Shown here piece after piece: positions 32,728-42,262 of a stretch of DNA of 64,000 nt. The DNA comes from Eggerthella sinensis. GTDB taxonomy: Bacteria > Actinomycetota > Coriobacteriia > Coriobacteriales > Eggerthellaceae. A program made the position numbers and the translations under genes. Numbering within the stretch: position 1 is the first letter of the stretch; every line of letters begins with the position of its first letter. The stretch covers positions 1-64,000 of the forward strand of contig NZ_PPTT01000013.1 in assembly GCF_003339815.1 (NCBI RefSeq), read 5' to 3'. Under the pieces are notes generated by a model that was not told where the DNA came from, did not search any database, and saw only the letters and a list, made by a program, of their open reading frames with translations.

Positions 32728-33564
32728 ATGCTGAAGATCGGCGAATTCTCGCGCTATGCGCGCATCTCCATCCGCATGCTGCGGCACTATGACGCCGAAG
32801 GCGTGCTGGTGCCCGCGGAGCAGGATCCGGCGACGGGGTACCGCCTGTACGACGTCGAGCAGCTGGCGGAGGCGAACCGCATCAAAGCCTTGCGCGACCT
32901 GGGATTTCAGGTGCGCGACATCAAGCGTCTTCTGGCGCTTGATGCGGCGGCGCTCGCCGACGAGCTGCGGCAGCAGCAGGCGGCGCTCGATGCCGAAGCC
33001 GCGCGGGTGGAAGAGCGGCGTGCGGCGCTGGGCGAGCTGCTGCGTGCGGTGGAGGCGGGCGACGTGGAGCAGACGTTCGAGGTGCAGATGAAGCGCGTGC
33101 CCGCCTACGACGTGGTGACGCTGCGCATGGAGTTGCGCGACTACGACGAGGAGCGCTTTGCCTGGGAACGGCTCGGGCAGCTCATGCACGCGCGCGGCAT
33201 TGCGCCGTCGGAGCCGTACACGGAGTTCTGCACGTTTCCGACGGGGGACGTGGGCGACGCCGCGAGCGAGACCGTGGTCGTGGAGGTGTCGGTTGCGGCG
33301 TCCGGGGAGGAAGCCGCGGTTGCGGGCGCCGACGACCTGCGCTTCCATCGCAGCGCGGAGCTTCCACAGGCGGCGAGCCTCATGGTGTACGGCCCCTACG
33401 AGCGTATCGCCGCGGCCTACGCCTCGTTCGCCCGCTGGCTCGAAGCGCATCCCACCCTGCGCGCTGCGGGGGACGTGCGCGAGATCGCGCATCGCGGCCC
33501 GTGGAATGCCGCGGACCCTTCCGACTACCTCACGGAGTTGCAGATTCCCGTCGAACCCGCTTGA
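32728..33564 (+). CDS. MerR-family regulator with GyrI-like domain
   Basis: The 278-residue regulator has a MerR winged helix at residues 1-70 (MLKIGEFSRYARISIRMLRH, GYRLYDVEQLAEANRI), a coiled dimer helix (about 75-115) and a C-terminal domain (KRVPAYDVVTLRM, MVYGPYERIAAAYASFARWL) that resembles effector-binding GyrI folds. GAGGAGG precedes the ATG. Its stop TGA lies inside a TTGACC that forms the -35 of a MerR-type promoter just downstream, so the gene may control that promoter and the trmO gene behind it. Confidence 0.85.
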   Translation: MLKIGEFSRYARISIRMLRHYDAEGVLVPAEQDPATGYRLYDVEQLAEANRIKALRDLGFQVRDIKRLLALDAAALADELRQQQAALDAEAARVEERRAALGELLRAVEAGDVEQTFEVQMKRVPAYDVVTLRMELRDYDEERFAWERLGQLMHARGIAPSEPYTEFCTFPTGDVGDAASETVVVEVSVAASGEEAAVAGADDLRFHRSAELPQAASLMVYGPYERIAAAYASFARWLEAHPTLRAAGDVREIAHRGPWNAADPSDYLTELQIPVEPA

Positions 33565-33591
33565 CCCTCACACCGTGTGAGGCCGTAGGCT
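33561..33591 (+). promoter_or_regulatory. MerR-type promoter with dyad operator
   Basis: TTGACC (33561-33566) and TAGGCT (33586-33591) are separated by 19 bases, the long spacing typical of MerR-controlled promoters. The spacer contains CCTCACAC-C-GTGTGAGG (33566-33582). It starts at the very end of the MerR gene and faces trmO. Confidence 0.72.
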
Positions 33592-33618
33592 TCTCTCGTT
33601 GCCAACGAAAGGAGCATC

Positions 33619-34098
33619 ATGAAGGAATACGAGGTTCGCGCCATCGGACGGGTCGAGGCGCGTCAGGACGGCAGCGCGGTGCTGCACATCGACGAGGCGT
33701 ATCGCGAAGGGCTGCGCGGGTTGGACGGGTTCGGCCATCTCGAAGTGCTGTGGTGGTGCCACTTGGCCGACGCCGACGAGCTGCGCGGCATCGTCGAGGC
33801 GGGTCGGCCCTACACGAAGCTCGACTACGACCTGGGCATCTTCGCCACGCGCTCGCCGATGCGGCCCAATCCTATTGCGTTGACCACCATCGAGATGGCC
33901 GCGGTGGACGTGGAGGCCGGCACGGTGGAAACGCCGTACCTCGATGCGGAGGACGGCACGCCGCTCATCGACCTCAAGCCCTACACGCCCAGCATCGACC
34001 GCATCGAGCATCCGCGCGTGCCTGCCTGGTGCGCCGCGTGGCCCGCGAGCGTGGAGGCGTCGGGCGACTTCGACTGGGGCGCGGTGTTCGACTTCTAA
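33619..34098 (+). CDS. trmO: tRNA N6-threonylcarbamoyladenosine methyltransferase-like protein (TrmO)
   Basis: This 159-residue protein matches the TrmO/YaeB family (UPF0066), which methylates the t6A37 of some tRNAs using SAM. The core phrases are RAIGRVEARQDG, VLWWCHLADADEL and RSPMRPNPIALTTIEM. The family's GRPYTKLDYDLGIFATRSP region is recognisable. It is short compared with E. coli TrmO (235 residues), but single-domain forms are common. It lies behind a MerR-type promoter, which is odd for a tRNA gene. Confidence 0.75.
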   Translation: MKEYEVRAIGRVEARQDGSAVLHIDEAYREGLRGLDGFGHLEVLWWCHLADADELRGIVEAGRPYTKLDYDLGIFATRSPMRPNPIALTTIEMAAVDVEAGTVETPYLDAEDGTPLIDLKPYTPSIDRIEHPRVPAWCAAWPASVEASGDFDWGAVFDF

Positions 34099-34121
34099 GG
34101 GAGAACGGGATCGGAAACGGG

Positions 34122-34160
34122 CGAAGCCCGGACGCGGGAGGGAAGGGCGTCCGGGCTTCG
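34122..34160. terminator. Bidirectional terminator between trmO and the FAD reductase
   Basis: A 14-bp stem (CGAAGCCCGGACGC 34122-34135 with its complement 34147-34160) lies between two converging genes. Neither side has a long T-run, so strength is uncertain. Confidence 0.7.
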
Positions 34161-34200
34161 CGATACGCGAGATGCGGGCCGCGCGGGCTCGCGGAGGGGG

Positions 34201-35931
34201 CTATTCGGCGCCGGCGAGCTTGCGACCCACCACGTAGCCGAAGGTCAGACACGTGCCGCCCAGGTTGTGGCCCGGGAAGTGCGTGGAGTAGGCGTTGCAG
34301 TACATGTCGCCCACGGTGGAGCCGAGGCAGTACAGGCCGTCGATGACCTCGTTGTCCTCGTTCATCACCTGCAGGTCTTCGTTGCAGCGGATGCCGCCCA
34401 CCGTGGTGAGGAACCACGGCGTGCACTTGATGCCGTAGAAGGGGCCGGTCTTCACAGGAAGCAGCAGCTCCTTGCGCTTGCCGAACTCCTCGTCCACGCC
34501 CTTGTCGCAGTAGCCGTTGTAGGCCTCGATGGTTTTGAGCGTCTGTTCCTTCGGCAGGCCCAGCTCCTCGACCAGCTTCTCGACGGTGTCGGCCTTGATC
34601 ATCTTCACCTCGATGTCGCCCGAGCCGTTCATGTTGATGGTGCCGGGGCCGTCGATGGTGGTTTGCCAGTAGGCGCGCACGTCGTCGGGCGTCTCGAACA
34701 CCTTCGGGCCGTCCACGTAGCGATGGTTCTGCCACTGCGGCTCGTTCGCGTAGTCGTCGTCCCAGATGGCGTACGCGTAGTGGCCCTTCTCGTGGGTGAG
34801 CGCGAGCGCGCCGTGCGAGATGACGTTGTCCTCGTTGTCGTAGCGGCGGCCGTCGGAGTTCACCATGAGGCCCTGGAAAGCGCGCACCTGGCGGGTGATG
34901 GAGCGCCACTGGAAGCAGAAGATCATGGGCGTGGGCGTTTCGTTCTTGTCCACGGCCGCGCCGGCCCAGTACGCCATCTGGTGGCCCGTGCCGTCCCAGA
35001 TGCCGCCGAAGTCGGTCTGGTGCGCCGCCCAGGGGATGAACTTCTCAAGCATGTCCTTGTTCTGGCCGAAGTCGCCCGTGGCCATGACCACGCCCTTCTT
35101 GGCGTTGAACTGGACGTAGCCGTTGTCGCCCTTCGCCACGACGCCCACCACCTTGTCGCCGTCCTTCACGAGCTGCTTCGCCTCGGTCTGGTAGCGGATG
35201 TCCACGCCCTTGTCGGCGCAGTACGCGGCCATGTTGTCGCACACGTCCTGCTGCGGGTTGTCGTCGGGGCCCTTGCCGTTCGGGCCGTCGAGGAATTCGT
35301 GCGTGCCGGGGAATTCGCCGTTGATGTTCTCGGGGTCCTCGTACCAGTGCTCCATGACGGGAGTGAGGTCGCTGCCGCCCACCGAGCTGGCCGTGGTCAT
35401 GCGGTCGATGAGCCAGTCCATGGCCTCCCCCGAGCGGTTGAAGTGCAGCATCCATTTGCGTCCGTCGACCCGGTAGGAGTGGTAGCCCATCATGCGCTTG
35501 TAGCGCTGGGCGATTTCCTCGACGGGGCATTCGTAGCCCTTTTCCTTCGTCAGGCTTGAGTTCATGGCGTAGATGGAACCGCCGCGGCCCACCACGTGGT
35601 CCATGCGCTCGAGCATGACCACCTTCGCGCCGTTTTCGACGGCGGACAGCGCGCAGCACAGGCCCGAGAAGCCAGCGCCCACGATGACGACGTCGGCGTC
35701 GACCGTCTCTTTGATGTCGCTTGCGGCGATGGGGTCGGGCGCAATTTCGAAGTCGTACGTGCCCGCGGTTGCCTTCGAGCTGGTCTTCGACGCGCCTGCG
35801 GTGCCCTGCTGCGGCTCGGCGGCGCATCCGGCGAGCGTTCCCACGCCCGTGACGGCGGCGGTTGCCACGGCGCCCGTGGCGAACGCGCCCTTCAAGAAGC
35901 TGCGACGATCCATGCTGGTTTCCTGGCTCAT
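34201..35931 (-). CDS. Tat-exported FAD-dependent reductase, flavocytochrome c / urocanate reductase type
   Basis: The 576-residue protein has a Tat leader (MDRRSFLKG, residues 7-15), the FAD-binding VIVGAGFSGLCCALSA with ERMDHVVGRGGS, and the C-terminal HNLGGTCLTFGYVVGRKL. This is the reductase core of the fumarate/urocanate reductase family, without a haem or FMN domain, so a separate electron donor is needed. The substrate is not determined. AAGGAGGAAGGGATCACC lies upstream of the ATG. It is divergent from a membrane LuxR gene, its probable regulator. Confidence 0.85.
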   Translation of the reverse strand: MSQETSMDRRSFLKGAFATGAVATAAVTGVGTLAGCAAEPQQGTAGASKTSSKATAGTYDFEIAPDPIAASDIKETVDADVVIVGAGFSGLCCALSAVENGAKVVMLERMDHVVGRGGSIYAMNSSLTKEKGYECPVEEIAQRYKRMMGYHSYRVDGRKWMLHFNRSGEAMDWLIDRMTTASSVGGSDLTPVMEHWYEDPENINGEFPGTHEFLDGPNGKGPDDNPQQDVCDNMAAYCADKGVDIRYQTEAKQLVKDGDKVVGVVAKGDNGYVQFNAKKGVVMATGDFGQNKDMLEKFIPWAAHQTDFGGIWDGTGHQMAYWAGAAVDKNETPTPMIFCFQWRSITRQVRAFQGLMVNSDGRRYDNEDNVISHGALALTHEKGHYAYAIWDDDYANEPQWQNHRYVDGPKVFETPDDVRAYWQTTIDGPGTINMNGSGDIEVKMIKADTVEKLVEELGLPKEQTLKTIEAYNGYCDKGVDEEFGKRKELLLPVKTGPFYGIKCTPWFLTTVGGIRCNEDLQVMNEDNEVIDGLYCLGSTVGDMYCNAYSTHFPGHNLGGTCLTFGYVVGRKLAGAE

Positions 35932-36080
35932 GGTGATCCCTTCCTCCTTGATTGCGACGGCGTCGCTTGGTGGCGATGCCGTCTGCCCGGTGCCCTCCGC
36001 ACTGAGCTTTAAGGTCACCTTACCGTGATGACCGAGCGGTTTCGTCGCCCACCCCAGGGAAAACGCCGATCCGAGCGTTT

Positions 36081-36096
36081 TCACCCTGAGGGGTGA
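36081..36096. promoter_or_regulatory. 16-bp palindrome between the FAD reductase and LuxR genes
   Basis: TCACCCTGAGGGGTGA has perfect 6-bp arms with a 4-base spacer. It lies 43 bases before the LuxR ATG and 149 before the reductase ATG. Related half-sites occur in other LuxR/reductase gaps (60601-60651, 48936-48941), so it is a candidate operator. Confidence 0.62.
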
Positions 36097-36139
36097 GGTC
36101 TGACGAGGTATCCTGAGCTCGGGAGAAAAGGGGAGGGAT

Positions 36140-37669
36140 ATGCCGAACGAACACGTGCGCAATCTTTTTAACGCGCCGAACGAGCGGCAGAGCGTCGTGT
36201 CGAGCGTGTATCAGTCCGCGGCAGGTCGCGGCTTCGTCGCGCTGATCAGCGCCTGCTATATGGCGTGGATGACCGCTTGTTGCATGGGCCCGGCGGTGGC
36301 CGTGCCGCTGGGAGGCGGCGGGTTCGCCAGCGTGCCGGCGTGGTCGGGACCGCTGCTGGCTACGGCGGTGGCAAGCACGGCGGTGGCGGTGTGGTTCAAG
36401 CGCACGCGGAAGGTGCCCGACAGCCCGTCGTGGCTCGTGGCGCTCGCCTCCATCATGACGCTGGCGGCGTCGGTGCACCTCGTGTGGGCGCTCGACCGCT
36501 CGCTGCCGAGTGCGGCCGATGCAGTGCTGTATGCGCTGATGAGCGTGCTGACGGGAGCGGGCGTGGCGCTGTTTCGCGTGGAGATCGACCGGGTGTTCGG
36601 CTGGATTGGCACGCAGCAGACGCTGTATCAGGGCATGCTGGGCACGCTCGTGGCGCTGCTGCTGGTAACGGTGGGGTTCGCGGGGTTCGAGGAGGGGGCA
36701 CTCGGCCCGATGGTGTTGTACGGCATGGCGCTCGTGCTGCCCTTCGTCACGCTGTTGCTGCTGCGCCGCGTCGTGCGGGCCTTCCCGCGCGTGCGCTACT
36801 ACCAGCATGGACGCGACGTGCCCCTGCCGTTTCCGACGAAGTTCGTGGCCACCTCGGCCGTGCAGGGCGTGGCGGCCGGCGTGCTGTACGTGAGTCTGTT
36901 CATGTTCGGCGTGCCGGGGACGGGGTCGACAAATGCGGCCGTCGGCCAGATTGCGGCCGTGGTGCTGCTGTTCGCGACGCTCGTGTTTCTGCGGCTCGAC
37001 TTCAACCGGTTCATCTACAAGGTGGCGTTCTCGTCCGTGGCGGTGGGGTTCTTGCTGCTGGCTGCTTTGCCCGCCGTGCCCGAGCTGGGGTTCGTGGTGC
37101 TCGCGGCCGGGTTCTGCTATCTCGACCTCGTGCTGTGGAGCCTGGGCGCCTGCCTCATGAAGAACATGGGCCTGCCCGCGACGTGGGTGGCAAGCTGTCC
37201 CGGTGCGGCGCTGTTCTCCGGGGCGCTCGTGGGCGGTGCGGTGGCCTGGGTGTTTCTGGACGGGCGCCCCTATTCCGAGTCGGCGATGCTGGCCAGCTTC
37301 GTGGCGTGCTTCCTGTTCGCGTGTGCGCTGTTCCTGTCGAGCGGCAGCAACCTGAAATACGGCTGGGGTACGGTGCTGCCGGGCGAGGGCGGCCTGGAGT
37401 CGGGCGACTTGGCAGGGCTCGTGCGCTTCGTGGCCACGGAGCGCGAGGTGACGCAGCGCGAGACCGACGTGATGCTGCTGCTGGCGCAGGGCAAGACGCG
37501 CCGCGCCATCTGCGAGGAGCTCACCGTGTCGCCCGACACGGTGAAAACCCACGTGCGCGCCATCTACCGCAAGCTCAACGTGCACTCGCAGCAAGAGCTC
37601 ATCGACCTCATCGTAGCCGAGCGCGAACACCTCGTAGGCGACGGCGAAGGAGAGAACGGCATCAAATGA
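36140..37669 (+). CDS. Membrane-bound LuxR-type regulator (next to the FAD reductase)
   Basis: The 509-residue protein has about ten to twelve membrane helices over residues 30-440 and a LuxR helix-turn-helix at the end (VTQRETDVMLLLAQGKTRRA, then DTVKTHVRAIYRKLNVHSQ). GGAGGG precedes the ATG. No receiver or kinase-like domain is present. The divergent FAD reductase is its likely target through the palindrome at 36081-36096. Confidence 0.85.
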   Translation: MPNEHVRNLFNAPNERQSVVSSVYQSAAGRGFVALISACYMAWMTACCMGPAVAVPLGGGGFASVPAWSGPLLATAVASTAVAVWFKRTRKVPDSPSWLVALASIMTLAASVHLVWALDRSLPSAADAVLYALMSVLTGAGVALFRVEIDRVFGWIGTQQTLYQGMLGTLVALLLVTVGFAGFEEGALGPMVLYGMALVLPFVTLLLLRRVVRAFPRVRYYQHGRDVPLPFPTKFVATSAVQGVAAGVLYVSLFMFGVPGTGSTNAAVGQIAAVVLLFATLVFLRLDFNRFIYKVAFSSVAVGFLLLAALPAVPELGFVVLAAGFCYLDLVLWSLGACLMKNMGLPATWVASCPGAALFSGALVGGAVAWVFLDGRPYSESAMLASFVACFLFACALFLSSGSNLKYGWGTVLPGEGGLESGDLAGLVRFVATEREVTQRETDVMLLLAQGKTRRAICEELTVSPDTVKTHVRAIYRKLNVHSQQELIDLIVAEREHLVGDGEGENGIK

Positions 37670-37777
37670 TGTGAAAGGGATAGCTTGCGGTGAGGTGGTG
37701 TGCTATAGCATCTGATTTGTCCGAAATGCGGGGAGTCTATCGGATGGGCTCCCATCGTCGACAAAGGCTTCGAGAAG

Positions 37778-38605
37778 ATGTATCGGGCGTATCGGACGAA
37801 GCTCGATATTCCTCAGCCAGAGGAAATCGTGATGTTGCGCAAACGGTACGGGCTTTCTCAGCGGGTATTTGCCGCAATTCTCGGCATCGGGGTGGCGAGC
37901 TTGCAGCGGTACGAGCGGGGGAGCTTGGCCACCGACTCGCATGCGCAGCTTTTGCGCAGTGCTCGGGACCCTCGATTTCTCAAGAAGCAGCTCCTGTCGA
38001 ACCCGAAAGGGTTGAGCGAGGCCGAGTGCGAGAAGGCGTTGGCGAAGGTGGAGTCGGTGGGGTTTGAGAGCATCGACTACGCCATCGTGCGGCTCGACTT
38101 GTTGGACGGCCTGCCGCGCGCGGCGTCGGCCGAGACCGGCATGCGTGCGTTCGACGCCGATCGGCTTCGGGAGGTGGTGGCGTATCTCGCCGCGCACGTG
38201 TCCGACCTGTATCGGACGAAGCTCAACAAAGTGCTGTTCTACCTCGACTTCGCGTCCTATCGCGACCGCGGGGAGGGTTTCACGGGGCTGCGCTACGCCA
38301 AAGCCGAATACGGGCCCGTTCCCGATCAGTACGAGCTGATCATGGCGGCGCTCGTCGATGACGAAGCGCTGTCTCTGCACGAGCAAGGGGAGGGACAGGT
38401 GGTCATCGCGCGGCGCGGTGCCGATCTTTCCGCGTTCTCGCCGTCGGAGGTGACCCTGCTCGATGCCGTGTGCGCGTTCGCGAACACGTTTGCGTCGACT
38501 TCGGCGTTGTCGGAATTCTCCCACGGGGAGCCGGGGTGGAAGGACACCGAGTTGGGCGGGTTCATCGGCTATGGGTACGCGTCGCGCTTGCAGTGGGAAG
38601 GGTAA
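37778..38605 (+). CDS. Orphan Panacea (PanA) antitoxin-like protein with XRE domain
   Basis: The 275-residue protein has an XRE/MqsA-like helix-turn-helix at about 17-70 (LRKRYGLSQRVFAAILGIGV) and a C-terminal Panacea (DUF4065) domain at about 145-270 (KLNKVLFYLDFASYRDRG, YGPVPDQYELIM, EPGWKDTELGG). Panacea antitoxins neutralise many toxin types. No toxin gene lies beside it; enolase follows. In frame upstream of this ATG the DNA still encodes ICPKCGESIGWAPIV from 37715, part of a zinc-finger start seen in this family, preceded by a stop at 37706-37708. The true start may therefore be CTG 37712 or ATT 37715, or the N-terminus has been lost. Confidence 0.72.
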   Translation: MYRAYRTKLDIPQPEEIVMLRKRYGLSQRVFAAILGIGVASLQRYERGSLATDSHAQLLRSARDPRFLKKQLLSNPKGLSEAECEKALAKVESVGFESIDYAIVRLDLLDGLPRAASAETGMRAFDADRLREVVAYLAAHVSDLYRTKLNKVLFYLDFASYRDRGEGFTGLRYAKAEYGPVPDQYELIMAALVDDEALSLHEQGEGQVVIARRGADLSAFSPSEVTLLDAVCAFANTFASTSALSEFSHGEPGWKDTELGGFIGYGYASRLQWEG

Positions 38606-38677
38606 CGGGTTGTTTGCCGTTCGTCGTTGTGGTTGTGGGAAACGCGCGGGAGTACGGCCGCTGCGCTTCCGACGTGC

Positions 38678-38683
38678 TATGAT
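38678..38683 (+). promoter_or_regulatory. Extended -10 of the enolase gene
   Basis: TATGAT is preceded by TGC, giving TGCTATGAT. It lies 62 bases before the eno ATG. The same TGC-TATA form occurs upstream of alr and nfnA. Confidence 0.5.
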
Positions 38684-38735
38684 TACCGCGAAGTGCATCT
38701 TTGCCGGGAGCGGCAAAGCGGAAGAAACCTACTAG

Positions 38736-40037
<1,302 letters not shown>

Positions 40038-40069
40038 CTGCCTCGCAGGTTGAACCTGCTGTCATGATT

Positions 40070-40101
40070 GAAGCGGCCTCGGGATATCCCGGGGCCGCTT
40101 C
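40070..40101. terminator. Terminator between enolase and the MFS-CBS gene
   Basis: GAAGCGGCC at 40070-40078 pairs with GGCCGCTTC at 40093-40101, and the stem continues inward with one G-T pair to an ATAT loop. The converging genes share it. Confidence 0.8.
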
Positions 40102-40113
40102 GCGTTGGGGGGC

Positions 40114-42000
40114 TTATGCGCGTTCGACTTCGGCGTATGAGGCCATGAGCTGGCGCACGACGTCGCTGCGGCTGATGGTTCCCACGAGCGCGCCGTCGCG
40201 GATGACGGGCGCTTTCTTGATGCGCTTCGCGCTGAGCGTGGCGCACGCATCTTCGATGGAGGCGTTGAGGGGCACGCACACCACGCTGTCGGTGGCGAGC
40301 TCCATGACGTTGAGCTGCGCGACTTCGCTCAGGCGCTGCGAGAATTCCTCGTCGTGCCGGTAGATGGCCAGGCCGTACGCCAGGTCGTAGCCCGTGGGCT
40401 CGTGCACGGTGAGCGCCTTCATGATGTCGCCGTCGGAGATGAAGCCCACCACGCTGCCGCGTTCGTCCACGACGGGCACGCCGCTCGTCTTGCGCTCGAT
40501 GAGCACGCGCATGGCGTCGAGCACCGAAGCGGTTGCCGGGATGGTGAACGCGTCGCGCTTCATGACGGCGTCGATGCCGGGCTCGACGAGGGGCGTTGTC
40601 GATGCGTCAGCCCGGGGTTCGGAGGCAACTCGTGCGCGCCGCGCGTAGACGAACGACGCTACGAGCCCGATCGCGGCTACGACGGCGGCCACGGCCACGG
40701 CGGCCGAGAAGCCGTTTGCCTGCGCAGAGACAGCGGATGCGCCGCCCGCTGTGGCTCCGGCGGCGGTCGACGACAGCACGCCGATGAACAGCGAGGGCCC
40801 GATACAGGCTGCCACCTGGATGAACGTGTTGATGATGGCCACGCCGTGGGGGTTCTGCTCGGGCTCGAGGGTTTGCAACCCGGCCGTTTGCGACGGCGAG
40901 AAGATGAAGCCGACACCCGCGTACACCACCACGGAACCCGCCAGCACCGCCACCCATGACATGCCGGGCGCGACGAGGCAGATGGCAAGCTGACCGGCGG
41001 CGATGAGCGCGAAGCCGCACGGCAGCAGCGGCCAGATGCCGCGGCGATCCATCGTGCGCCCGCCCAGCAGCGCGGTGGCTGCGTTCACGAGGATGGGCGC
41101 CAGCAGCAGCGCGCCCGACGCGAGCGCGGTCATGCCGAGCGCTCCCTCGAAGTACAGCGGCAACAGCACGCTCATGGAGAACGTCGTCATCATGGCCACC
41201 ACCACGAGGCCGCACGCGGTGGAGAAGCGCGGATTGCGCAGGGGCCGCAGGTCGAGCAACGGATTCTCGAGACGGCCTTGCCGCACCACGAACCATGCGA
41301 TGCCGCACGCGCCCACTGCGAGAGCGCCCATCGCGACCGGTAGGTTCGCGGTGATGGTGGACAGGCCGTACACGAGGGCGAACAGGCCGACGGCCGAGAG
41401 GGCCACGGACACCACGTCGAGCTTGATCTTCTCCGGCTCGGCGATGTTCTTGATGCACACCGCACCTGCGAGGGCCAGCACGCTGACGAGGACGGCGGCC
41501 GGCACGAACACGCTGCGCCAACCAAACGCGGTTACCATCAGGCCCGATATCACCGGGGCGAACGCGGGGCCGAACGTGATCATGCAGCTGCCGATGGACA
41601 GGTACGTGCCCAGGCGCTTGCGCGGCGCAACCATCAGCACCGTGCTCATCATGGCGGGGATGAAGATGCCCGTGCCCACCGCCTGCGCCAGGCGCGCGGC
41701 AAGCAGGAGGGGGAAGGTGGGCGCCGCGAGACACGCCAGCGAGCCTCCCACGAGGAAGAGGGCGGCTGCGAAGAAGAGCGTGCGCAGGCGCAGCCGTTTG
41801 AAGAGGAATGCAGTGACGGTCACGATGATAGCGGTGACCACCATGTAGCCGGTGACCAGCCATTGGGCGGTATCGGCTCCCACGGAAAACGTGCCCATAA
41901 TGCTGACGAGGGCGACGTTGATAATGTTCTCGTTGAACGCGGCGACGAATGCGCTGCCGTACAGCACGGCGAGCATCGGCATGACGTTCTGCTTACTCAT
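40114..42000 (-). CDS. MFS exporter fused to a tandem CBS-domain module
   Basis: This 628-residue protein has about fourteen membrane helices (motif: GTYLSIGSCMITFGPAFAPVISG) in residues 1 to about 480, then a linker and two CBS domains (DAVMKRDAFTIPATASVLDAM with SGVPVVDERGSVVGFISDG; LATDSVVCVPLNASIEDA with APVIRDGALVGTISRSD). CBS pairs bind adenine nucleotides and often gate transporters by energy state. The fusion is unusual for this transporter family. AAAGGA precedes the start at 42000. Substrate is unknown. No other gene shares its unit. Confidence 0.8.
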   Translation of the reverse strand: MSKQNVMPMLAVLYGSAFVAAFNENIINVALVSIMGTFSVGADTAQWLVTGYMVVTAIIVTVTAFLFKRLRLRTLFFAAALFLVGGSLACLAAPTFPLLLAARLAQAVGTGIFIPAMMSTVLMVAPRKRLGTYLSIGSCMITFGPAFAPVISGLMVTAFGWRSVFVPAAVLVSVLALAGAVCIKNIAEPEKIKLDVVSVALSAVGLFALVYGLSTITANLPVAMGALAVGACGIAWFVVRQGRLENPLLDLRPLRNPRFSTACGLVVVAMMTTFSMSVLLPLYFEGALGMTALASGALLLAPILVNAATALLGGRTMDRRGIWPLLPCGFALIAAGQLAICLVAPGMSWVAVLAGSVVVYAGVGFIFSPSQTAGLQTLEPEQNPHGVAIINTFIQVAACIGPSLFIGVLSSTAAGATAGGASAVSAQANGFSAAVAVAAVVAAIGLVASFVYARRARVASEPRADASTTPLVEPGIDAVMKRDAFTIPATASVLDAMRVLIERKTSGVPVVDERGSVVGFISDGDIMKALTVHEPTGYDLAYGLAIYRHDEEFSQRLSEVAQLNVMELATDSVVCVPLNASIEDACATLSAKRIKKAPVIRDGALVGTISRSDVVRQLMASYAEVERA

Positions 42001-42198
42001 ACAAAGGAATTCCTTTCTTGTCGGGACACACGTCGCGGCCGCAGCAAGAAAGGCGAGCGGCCGCACAACTGGACTTACGTTGGTGCAACTGCTCGTTGTT
42101 AGTAACGATTGTACGCGATGGCAGGCCTTGCCGCGCAATATCTCCATGACTGCACGCGTCTCGTGGAAGGTTCTCGTAGCTAAGTATACTGGGGACGC

Positions 42199-42204
42199 TA
42201 TAAT
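42199..42204 (+). promoter_or_regulatory. Possible moeA promoter -10
   Basis: TATAAT at 42199-42204 is 58 bases before moeA. TATACT (42185-42190) is a second candidate. The -35 is weak in both cases. No molybdenum-cofactor riboswitch is apparent. Confidence 0.4.
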
Positions 42205-42262
42205 TGACGGCGTGCAAGAATGAGGCGGGCGATCCGCGCCATCGCGAAAGGGATATGCAACC

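Noticed and set aside
36256-37674. Several long frames opposite or shifted within the membrane LuxR gene
   Set aside because: They follow from the high third-position GC of the real gene and contain no recognisable domain.
42001-42262. A molybdenum-cofactor riboswitch before moeA
   Set aside because: The stretch contains promoter-like elements but no matching helix pattern could be traced by eye.
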